A DNA stretch of 12,046 nt from an uncultured Lachnospiraceae bacterium (GTDB lineage Bacteria > Bacillota > Clostridia > Lachnospirales > Lachnospiraceae): assembly GCA_937885345.1 (NCBI GenBank), contig CAKZZH010000064.1, positions 1 through 12,046 on the forward strand, in the 5' to 3' direction. Under the pieces are notes generated by a model. That model saw nothing but the letters and a program-made list of their open reading frames with translations, searched no databases and was not told the DNA's origin. Shown here piece by piece: positions 6,728 through 12,046 of the stretch; the stretch's first letter is position 1; each line of letters opens with the position of its first letter. Position numbers and translations under genes: made by a program.

Positions 6728-6754
6728 ACAAAATCGCACAATAACTTATCCTAT

Positions 6755-6783
6755 ATGATATAATAACGGCCCACATTCTTCAA
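6755..6783 (-). promoter_or_regulatory. Candidate promoter of the xylB operon
   Basis: On the minus strand TTGAAG (6783-6778) is followed after 17 bases by TATCAT (6760-6755), in an AT-rich setting with overlapping TATA-like hexamers. Transcription would start near 6748, giving a leader of about 90 nt before xylB. Confidence 0.6.
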
Positions 6784-6866
6784 CTAAAAAAGCCACTCAT
6801 AATTATATATTTTACGGGGAAAAAGTGCATTTTTTCGCAGACATCGCGCCAATCGCCTCGAATTTC

Positions 6867-6894
6867 TTGCACATGATCGGATATCCTGTATAAT
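6867..6894 (+). promoter_or_regulatory. Promoter of the MATE transporter gene
   Basis: TTGCAC (6867-6872) and a perfect TATAAT (6889-6894) are separated by 16 bases. Transcription would start near 6901, leaving a leader of only about 23 nt. It is divergent from the xylB promoter about 85 bases away. Confidence 0.72.
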
Positions 6895-6923
6895 TATGTC
6901 TAACACCCCATACGAAGATAATC

Positions 6924-8303
6924 ATGGATCAAACCGTCAAATTCTACCACAACAAATACATAGACAAAAAGGAATTTTATAAAAAGCTGAAAGCACTTTC
7001 CCTCCCGATGATGCTCCAAAGCCTGATGCTTGCACTTGTTGCGGCAGCCGATGCATTTATGCTCGGGCGCGTGGCACAGGACCAGATGACCGCAGTGTCG
7101 CTTGCAGCGCAGGTCCAGTTTGTGCAAAATATGTTCATCTCGTCGGTCACTACCGCGGGAGGCATCCTCGGCGCACAGTACTGGGGCAGGGGCGACAAAG
7201 CCACGCTTCAAAGTCTTTTTAACATCATGATCTTCGCAACCGGAATCGTCAGCATCCTTTTCTTTGTGCTGTGCGAAGCCATCCCGGGCGGCCTGATGCG
7301 AATTTTCACGCATGACGCAGCCCTCATAGAAATCGGCAGCAACTACCTTCGTATCGCCGGCTGGTCCTACCTCATAACCGGCTTCTCGCAGTGCTGTCTC
7401 TCCATGATGAAAGTCACCGATCACGTCGCCCCCGGCGCCTTCATAAGCAGCGGTGTTGTCCTCTTGAACATTTTACTTAACGGCGTGTTTATTTTCGGTG
7501 CGCTCGGAGCCCCCAGAATGGAAGCCCACGGAGCCGCGCTCGCAACAGTGATCGCCCGCATCGTCGAACTTGCCCTGTGCCTCGTGATCTCCCTCGGCAA
7601 GGACTATGTTCATCCTTCGGTAAAATATTTCTTCAAAAACAGCAAAACCCTCATCAAGGATTTTATAAAACAATGCCTTCCCCTTCTAGGCGGCGCACTT
7701 CTCTGGGGCGTAGGCTTTACCTCGTACACCGCGATCATCGGACATATGGAAAGCGATGCGGCAGCTGCCAATTCCATCGCCGCAGTCGTTCGCGACCTTG
7801 TTTGCTGCGCTTGTAACGGCGTTGCCGTCGCAGCCGGGATCATGGTCGGAAACGAGCTTGGTGCCGGCAACCTCGACAAGGGCAAGGCCTACGGCATCAA
7901 ACTCAAAAACATTTCCTTCGTTATCGGATTTGCCTCAACAGCCCTTATTCTCGCCGTTACGCCGCTTTTGATCCACTTTGTGATCCTCACTGAAGAGGCC
8001 CGCAATTACCTGATCGGAATGATGATCATAATGTCAATCTATATGATCGGACGCTGCGTAAACACCATCTCGATCAACGGTGTCCTCGACGGCGGCGGCG
8101 ACACCGTCTTCGACGTATACAGCCTTGCAGTCACCATGTGGGGCATTGCCATCCCCCTCGCCCTTCTCGGCGCCTTCGTCTTTCACTGGCCCGTCCTGCT
8201 CGTCTACGCCTGCACCTGCGTCAATGAGGTCGGTAAAATTCCCTGGGTCATGATCCGCATGCGCAAATACAAATGGGTCCGCAACCTCACCAAAGACCTC
8301 TGA
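6924..8303 (+). CDS. MATE family efflux transporter
   Basis: A 459-residue integral membrane protein with about twelve hydrophobic segments in two similar halves, as expected of MATE exporters, which expel drugs or metabolites in exchange for Na+ or H+. Family motifs are visible: LSLPMMLQSL (25-34), GAQYWGRGDK (83-92), AHGAALATVIAR (201-212), and in the second half GNELGAGNLDKGK and the last-third GVLDGGGDTVFDV. The ATG at 6924 has only a weak GAAG-type ribosome binding site but lies directly behind a good promoter, and the N-terminus up to the first helix looks complete. Transcribed alone: its own promoter lies upstream and a GC hairpin terminator follows. Divergence from the sugar operon gives no clear functional link. 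The substrate cannot be predicted. Confidence 0.92.
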   Translation: MDQTVKFYHNKYIDKKEFYKKLKALSLPMMLQSLMLALVAAADAFMLGRVAQDQMTAVSLAAQVQFVQNMFISSVTTAGGILGAQYWGRGDKATLQSLFNIMIFATGIVSILFFVLCEAIPGGLMRIFTHDAALIEIGSNYLRIAGWSYLITGFSQCCLSMMKVTDHVAPGAFISSGVVLLNILLNGVFIFGALGAPRMEAHGAALATVIARIVELALCLVISLGKDYVHPSVKYFFKNSKTLIKDFIKQCLPLLGGALLWGVGFTSYTAIIGHMESDAAAANSIAAVVRDLVCCACNGVAVAAGIMVGNELGAGNLDKGKAYGIKLKNISFVIGFASTALILAVTPLLIHFVILTEEARNYLIGMMIIMSIYMIGRCVNTISINGVLDGGGDTVFDVYSLAVTMWGIAIPLALLGAFVFHWPVLLVYACTCVNEVGKIPWVMIRMRKYKWVRNLTKDL

Positions 8304-8351
8304 TCCGAGCCGGTCCGAAGCCTCACCATCGAGCTGCGATCCGCACACACC

Positions 8352-8377
8352 GCGCCGCGGGGCGCGGCGCTTATTTT
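8352..8377 (+). terminator. Terminator after the MATE gene
   Basis: GCGCCGC (8352-8358) and GCGGCGC (8364-8370) form a 7-bp all-GC stem with a 5-base loop, followed by TTATTTT. It lies about 50 bases past the MATE stop codon. Confidence 0.75.
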
Positions 8378-8437
8378 AAGCAAAAAACCTGCTCTTTCGC
8401 GCAAACACAATCCGACATATTTCCTAATTTTATAAAC

Positions 8438-8466
8438 TTGTATATAGTAGGCATTCAGTATATTAT
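8438..8466 (+). promoter_or_regulatory. Promoter of the NCS2 permease gene
   Basis: TTGTAT (8438-8443), a 17-base spacer and TATTAT (8461-8466). Transcription would begin near 8473, so the leader is only about 30 nt. This is too short for a PyrR attenuator or purine riboswitch, both of which are common upstream of such permeases. Confidence 0.7.
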
Positions 8467-8503
8467 ATTAAAGGAATTTTCCACAAAAAGTAGGAGGTAT
8501 ATT

Positions 8504-9889
8504 ATGAGTAAAACATCTGACAGTAGTAACGCTACTGCGATCTATGATGCGCGTAAACTCGGCGCACCCAAGATGATCTTACTTGGTCTCCAGCATCTTT
8601 TCGCGATGTTCGGAGCGACGGTAACCGTTCCGCTTCTTACCGGACTTGACGTTTCCACGACGCTTCTCGCAGCCGGCCTCGGAACACTTCTTTTCCACCT
8701 TATCACCAAGGGTAAAGTACCCGCATTCCTCGGTTCTTCCTTCGCTTTCCTTGGAGGATACGCCGCAATCACCGCACTTGAAGGCAGCGAACTCGCAGCA
8801 GGTCTTACCAAAGCCCAGCTCCTCCCCTACGCATGTATCGGTGTTGCATTTGCAGGACTTGTATACCTGATAATTTCAGCACTTATCAAAATTTTCGGCG
8901 CAGGTAAAGTAATGCGTTTCTTCCCGCCCATCGTTACGGGCCCGATCATTATCGCGATCGGTCTTACGCTTGCTCCTTCCGCGATCAACAACTGTGCAGC
9001 CGGATGGCCCATCGCTCTTGTTGCGATACTTACAGTTGTAGTCTGCAACATCTTCGGCAAAAAGATGATCCAGGTTCTCCCGATTCTTATCGGTGCCGTT
9101 TTATCGTATGTTGTTGCATTTGCAGCAGATGCGATAAAAGGTGATCTTTCCGCATATCAGGCAATTGCCGATGCAGCATGGATCGGATTGCCTGTTCACA
9201 AAGATGCAACAGTACTCGGTCTTGCCAACAATTTTAACTCATCGATCTTTGTCACTTCGATAATTACAATAGTTCCTATCGCTCTTGCCACCGTAGTTGA
9301 GCATATCGGCGATATTTCCGCCATCAGCTCCACCACCGGCAAGAACTACATCAAGGATCCCGGACTTCACAGAACCCTCCTCGGAGACGGTCTTGCAACA
9401 ATTCTTGCATCTCTCCTCGGCGGACCCGCTAACACAACATACGGCGAGAACACAGGTGTTCTTAACCTTTCCAAAGTCTACGATCCCATTGTTATCCGTA
9501 TCGCAGCATTCTTCGCAATACTCCTTAGCTTCTGTCCCAAATTTGCGGCAATCATAAGCTGTATGCCCGCTGCTACGATCGGTGGCATCTCACTCGTACT
9601 TTACGGAATGATCTCCGCAGTCGGTGTCCGTAACATGGTTGAAACCAAGACGGATTTTACCAAGTCACGTAACGTTATCATTGCAGCACTCATCCTTGTA
9701 CTTGCAATCGGTATCTCTTACAGCACTGCCGGAGCCATCTCCTTCACCATAGGTCAGGTAACGATCAGCCTTTCAGGTCTTGCAATCGGTGCCCTCGTCG
9801 GCATCATCCTCAACGCCGTCCTTCCCGGCAAGGACTACAAGTTCGAGGACGATCAGCCCAATGACACGGGTGTAAGCTATAAGGTGTAA
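8504..9889 (+). CDS. NCS2 family uracil/xanthine permease
   Basis: A 461-residue inner-membrane nucleobase transporter of the NCS2 (nucleobase:cation symporter-2) family, with the expected 14-helix-type hydrophobic pattern. Diagnostic features are LLGLQHLFAMFGATVTVPLLTG near the N-terminus, GSSFAFLGG, VVEHIGDISAIS with E266-H267 matching the substrate-binding Glu of UraA, and TTYGENTGVLNLSKVYDP, the NCS2 signature with E315. These residues and the opening fit the UraA/PyrP uracil branch best, but a xanthine or other nucleobase specificity cannot be excluded. The ATG at 8504 has a strong AGGAGG six bases upstream; 77 upstream in-frame codons overlap the terminator and promoter and are not translated. 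It is monocistronic, with its own promoter and a strong terminator. The symbol uraA is likely but not certain. Confidence 0.92.
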   Translation: MSKTSDSSNATAIYDARKLGAPKMILLGLQHLFAMFGATVTVPLLTGLDVSTTLLAAGLGTLLFHLITKGKVPAFLGSSFAFLGGYAAITALEGSELAAGLTKAQLLPYACIGVAFAGLVYLIISALIKIFGAGKVMRFFPPIVTGPIIIAIGLTLAPSAINNCAAGWPIALVAILTVVVCNIFGKKMIQVLPILIGAVLSYVVAFAADAIKGDLSAYQAIADAAWIGLPVHKDATVLGLANNFNSSIFVTSIITIVPIALATVVEHIGDISAISSTTGKNYIKDPGLHRTLLGDGLATILASLLGGPANTTYGENTGVLNLSKVYDPIVIRIAAFFAILLSFCPKFAAIISCMPAATIGGISLVLYGMISAVGVRNMVETKTDFTKSRNVIIAALILVLAIGISYSTAGAISFTIGQVTISLSGLAIGALVGIILNAVLPGKDYKFEDDQPNDTGVSYKV

Positions 9890-9914
9890 CCAAACCGCTT
9901 ATTTATTGAATTTC

Positions 9915-9936
9915 ATGCTATTTTTTAATGTAGCAT
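9915..9936 (+). other. Small AT-rich hairpin after the permease gene
   Basis: ATGCTA (9915-9920) and TAGCAT (9931-9936) pair around a T-rich loop just before the main terminator. The stem is weak, and it may only extend the 3' end structure. Confidence 0.35.
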
Positions 9937-9943
9937 AACAACA

Positions 9944-10005
9944 AAGCAGTATGTATATTTGCAACGCAACCGAGCGTTCGCAAATATACACACTGCTTAT
10001 TTTTT
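9944..10005 (+). terminator. Strong terminator after the NCS2 permease, shared repeat family
   Basis: AAGCAGT (9944-9950) pairs with ACTGCTT (9992-9998), then after one mismatch TGTATATTTGC (9952-9962) pairs with GCAAATATACA (9980-9990), and inside AACGC (9963-9967) pairs with GCGTT (9974-9978). A TATTTTTT tail follows. The core is homologous to the terminator-like hairpin at 2798-2910 behind the isomerase gene. Confidence 0.9.
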
Positions 10006-10052
10006 GTCATCAGCTTTATTGAATATTAGGAGCGGATTTTGTAGCTTGTCCG

Positions 10053-10144
10053 GCGGTTCTTACATACCGGCAGTTCCGGCCTGAGACCGGCTGCGTGAGA
10101 TTTCCTTGGAAATTTCACATGAAAAGAACCGCGTCCAGCGGTTC
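10053..10144 (+). repeat. Right copy of the hairpin ladder
   Basis: In order: GCGGTTCTTACATACC (10053-10068, repeated at 10138-10153); a hairpin GCAG-TT-CCGG...CCGG-CTGC (10070-10094) that is the exact reverse complement of 2768-2792; GTGAGATTTCC-TT-GGAAATTTCAC (10095-10118) with one G-U wobble, related to 2744-2767; and GAACCGC-GTCCA-GCGGTTC (10126-10144), the exact reverse complement of 2634-2652. The whole block is inverted relative to the left copy and has one double-hairpin module where the left has two. The stretch 10006-10052 between the terminator and this block shows nothing further. Confidence 0.85.
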
Positions 10145-10495
10145 TTACATACCTGGAGGCAGAAAACGAGTAAATGTATGCCACCGCGTTATAGCCGACA
10201 CGACTTGCTTACATACCTGGAGGCAGAAAACGAGTAAATGTATGCTACTACGCTGAGACGGGAATTTCTTGCTTACATACCTAGCGGCAAAAAGCGAGTA
10301 AATGTATGCCACCACGCTGAGACGAGAATTTCTTGCTTACATACCTGGAGGCAAAAAGTGAGTAAATGTATGCTGCTACGCTGAGACGGTCCGAAACGCC
10401 CTGCATACCTGGCGGCAGGAAGCGAGTAAATGTATGCTGCTACGCTGAGACGGGAATTTCTTGCTTACATACCTGGCGGCAAAAAGCAAGAAAAT
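10145..10495 (+). repeat. 64-bp tandem repeat array, right copy
   Basis: Units start at 10145, 10209, 10273, 10337, 10401 and 10465, every interval exactly 64 bases; the sixth is cut short at about 10495 where the nitroreductase terminator begins. Each unit has a well-kept block of about 37 bases (TTACATACCTGGAGGCAG...ACGAGTAAATGTATGC) and a more variable block of about 27 bases. The variable block is mostly ACGCTGAGACGGGAATTTCT, but differs in unit 1 (CGCGTTATAGCCGACACGAC) and unit 4 (CGGTCCGAAACGCC). The short pair CATAC/GTATG could fold each unit into a weak hairpin. I see no supported reading frame. Confidence 0.95.
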
Positions 10496-10533
10496 AGAGC
10501 CCGAAGCCCCGCAATTGCCGGCACTTCGAGCCC
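10490..10533 (-). terminator. Terminator of the nitroreductase gene
   Basis: On the minus strand GGGCTCGAAG (within 10533-10520) pairs with CTTCGGGCTC (within 10510-10497) through an 11-bp stem containing a few G-U pairs, followed by TATTTTC. It lies 17 bases past the stop codon and marks the end of the 64-bp array. Confidence 0.75.
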
Positions 10534-10549
10534 ACCATATACAACACTA

Positions 10550-11203
10550 TTAAATCGCCTTTCCTGCACCTATCTCGAAATGGCACTTCACAATTCCGAG
10601 GTCGACCTTGCTTAGAACACCACCGTTATCAATGAATTCCACACTCTCATCATCGTTTAACCGGATGGTGAATTTCTGCTGGTTAATTGCGGTGGGAGCG
10701 AGAAGCGCCATTTCGACGCCGCTTCTAAACCACTCGGGTCTCTCAGACTTGCCGGTAACAACCTGCTCAAAGTCCTTGGATTTGTGCGGTTTCCCGGCGT
10801 CTTTCCCGTAACCGACGGCGATCGCGATCACCAGCCTTTCATCATCGGCAAGCTGCACTCCGATATTCTTCTTGTTGAAGGTCCCGGTCCAACAGGTGTT
10901 AAGCCCCAAAGTCTGCAGGAAAAGCACGAGTTTCTCGCCGTAGTAACCCACGCGTTCGTCCAGATCCTCCGCATCTGTTCCGGCGCAAGCTATGACGCTC
11001 GGCGCGCTTCCGAGCCCGGAAATCCGGTTAAAAAGCTTGTTATAAGTCTTGCCCGCATCCTCTACAAATACGAGTCTGAGCCCTCCCGCATCATTAAGCT
11101 CTTTTATCTTCTCTTCAATCGCCATCACCTTTGACGGCTCAATCGCCCTATCCGTGTAATTCCTCACGGAATGTCTCTGCATAATCGCTTCTTTTTCAGT
11201 CAT
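10550..11203 (-). CDS. Nitroreductase family protein (TM1586 type)
   Basis: A 217-residue flavoprotein of the nitroreductase-like fold, expected to bind FMN and use NAD(P)H for two-electron reduction; the physiological substrate is unknown. Visible motifs are RHSVRNYTD (10-18, the FMN-contacting R-x-S-x-R near the N-terminus), GYYGEKLVLFLQTLGLNTCWTG (86-107), AVGYGKDAGKPHK (129-141), LLAPTAINQQ (167-176) and the C-terminal DLGIVKCHFEIGAG (201-214). This arrangement matches the putative TM nitroreductase family, found mainly in anaerobes, better than classical NfsB proteins. The ATG at 11203 is eight bases after AAGGAGG; the ATG 27 bases upstream has none. It follows the unrecognised gene by 63 bases on the same strand and ends in a clear terminator, so it may close a three-gene transcript. 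Confidence 0.88.
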   Translation of the reverse strand: MTEKEAIMQRHSVRNYTDRAIEPSKVMAIEEKIKELNDAGGLRLVFVEDAGKTYNKLFNRISGLGSAPSVIACAGTDAEDLDERVGYYGEKLVLFLQTLGLNTCWTGTFNKKNIGVQLADDERLVIAIAVGYGKDAGKPHKSKDFEQVVTGKSERPEWFRSGVEMALLAPTAINQQKFTIRLNDDESVEFIDNGGVLSKVDLGIVKCHFEIGAGKAI

Positions 11204-11266
11204 TGTCGCATCCTCCTTAATCCGGCACAAAGTCCGCTGATTTCATATTCCGGCAAATACCGAGCG

Positions 11267-11701
11267 CTACTGCGTTTCGCGCGACTCGGAAATTTTATCG
11301 CCGCGAAGCGCCTCAAACTCGCGCCTTACGCGGTCGAGCAGCGCATAGTCCGCCTCCGAATACCTCCTGTACTCCTCGATATTATAAAATACCCGCCCTT
11401 TTTGGGTCTCGAGTTCAATGCAGAAATTCCAAGGCGTGTAGTCCGTTGCAAACATGTCGCTTTTCTTCCGCTTTGCAAGAGGAATCACATCCTCAAGCAA
11501 CTCCTCGAAGGGGGCGAGCTTGTCGGTCAAAACCGCATAAGTCGTAACAGTCTCCGGCTCTGCAAAGTCTTCCCTATCGTTGCATACAATCACCCATCCG
11601 CTCTCACTTTTCACAAGCCTTGCCAGGTGATTCGCGCCCCTCATATCCCCGTAACCAGGCCTGTATTCAAATCCAAGAAAACTCGTTTTCTCATCTTTCA
11701 T
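11267..11701 (-). CDS. Hypothetical protein, 144 residues
   Basis: I do not recognise this protein. It is soluble-looking, acidic-basic mixed, without signal peptide or membrane segment. The N-terminal half has short strands (WVIVCND at about 38-44, TTYAVLTD at about 53-60), and the C-terminal third is a long charged helix (IEEYRRYSEADYALLDRVRREF). A tryptophan-containing block DYTPWNFCIELETQKGRVFYN lies at about 87-107. The ATG at 11701 is preceded by GGAGGGAG at five bases, which makes the start and the gene itself convincing. It begins 43 bases after the protease stop codon and precedes the nitroreductase by 63 bases, all on the minus strand, so co-expression with the protease is likely. 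The role is unknown. Confidence 0.7.
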   Translation of the reverse strand: MKDEKTSFLGFEYRPGYGDMRGANHLARLVKSESGWVIVCNDREDFAEPETVTTYAVLTDKLAPFEELLEDVIPLAKRKKSDMFATDYTPWNFCIELETQKGRVFYNIEEYRRYSEADYALLDRVRREFEALRGDKISESRETQ

Positions 11702-11744
11702 AATTGCTCCCTCCAAGCGCGTAAAGTACAGGGCTCTTAGAACC

Positions 11745-12046
11745 TCAGTTCGCCAATTCTGTGCGGGTTTTCTCGAACTCTTCAAGAAATTCCCTGATTT
11801 GCGACGCGGGTATCATCGCGCCGTATCTGAATCTTTTCAGGATGTCGCTACCGCCGCCGATGTTTATTCCGATGAGCTTCATCTGTTCGGAAAAGACTGC
11901 GCCGCCGCTGCTTCCGGCCGATACATTGGCGTTGTGCTTTTTGACTTTGTTGGTTGTCTGTCCGTCATCGGTTTCAAAAGAACTATCCGTTGAGGTTATT
12001 TTACCATAGGAGCGCACAAAGTTGCCTTGCATATCGGCGGGATTCC
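11745..12046 (-). CDS. Trypsin-like serine protease, C-terminal part (runs off the window)
   Basis: Ninety-nine C-terminal residues are visible; the frame is open to the window edge, so the start and the His and Asp of the catalytic triad lie outside. The diagnostic stretch is VSAGSSGGAVFSEQMKLIGINIGGG, where GSSGG carries the nucleophilic serine (GxSGG) and the following strand is typical of S1/S1C-type trypsin-like peptidases. The preceding NPADMQGN...YGKITSTDS resembles the loop and strand that come before the active serine in HtrA-like enzymes. It ends about 50 residues after the serine with no PDZ domain, unlike DegP/HtrA, so it is a single-domain or N-terminally extended protease. Location (secreted, membrane or cytoplasmic) cannot be told without the N-terminus. 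The next gene starts 43 bases downstream. Confidence 0.75.
   Translation of the reverse strand, partial: NPADMQGNFVRSYGKITSTDSSFETDDGQTTNKVKKHNANVSAGSSGGAVFSEQMKLIGINIGGGSDILKRFRYGAMIPASQIREFLEEFEKTRTELAN

Noticed and set aside
8473..8503. PyrR attenuator or purine riboswitch before the permease
   Set aside because: The predicted transcript leader is only about 30 nt and the upstream hairpin belongs to the MATE terminator.
10145..10495. CRISPR array (about 37-base conserved blocks separated by about 27-base blocks)
   Set aside because: The putative spacers are mostly copies of each other rather than unique, the conserved blocks vary, and no cas gene is present in the window.
2468..10495. 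Composite transposon or genomic island bounded by the inverted repeats
   Set aside because: No transposase or integrase gene and no obvious target-site duplication is seen, and the enclosed genes are ordinary metabolic genes with compatible base composition.

Overview
The window reads as ordinary chromosome of a low-to-mid GC anaerobic Bacillota, most likely a member of the Lachnospiraceae (inference). The reasons are strong AGGAGG-type ribosome binding sites, sigma-A style promoters, U-tailed hairpin terminators, and families common in that group: DUF4422, DUF4867, a TM1586-type nitroreductase and a fucose/arabinose-type isomerase. No rRNA, tRNA, transposase, integrase or CRISPR array is visible.

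Layout. (1) 57-2140, minus strand: a PD-(D/E)XK-like protein of unknown role followed by a DUF4422 glycosyltransferase-like protein. (2) 2141-2936: about 800 bases with no gene, filled with repeats and a ladder of hairpins. (3) 2937-6658, minus strand: a three-gene pentose operon, xylulokinase (xylB), then a DUF4867 protein, then an L-fucose/L-arabinose-type isomerase. The isomerase would make a ketopentose, the FGGY kinase would phosphorylate it for the pentose phosphate pathway, and DUF4867 is the unexplained partner. (4) 6924-9889, plus strand, divergent from the operon: a MATE efflux transporter, then a separately promoted uracil/xanthine-type NCS2 permease. (5) 9890-10549: about 660 bases with no gene, holding a terminator, a second set of the same hairpins and a strictly periodic 64-bp tandem array. 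(6) 10550-12046, minus strand: a trypsin-like serine protease (cut by the window edge), an unrecognised 144-residue protein and a nitroreductase.

The most unusual content is not coding. The two gene-poor regions carry the same composite element in opposite orientations, flanking the sugar operon, the MATE gene and the permease. Each copy consists of a long terminator-like hairpin, a set of perfect short hairpins and a 64-bp tandem array. Sister copies of the hairpins differ by paired, stem-preserving substitutions, which points to conserved secondary structure. The element looks like a dispersed repeat family that sits just downstream of operon ends, and the inverted pair could in principle support inversion of about 7 to 8 kb. 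Whether the family is already described cannot be decided from the sequence alone.
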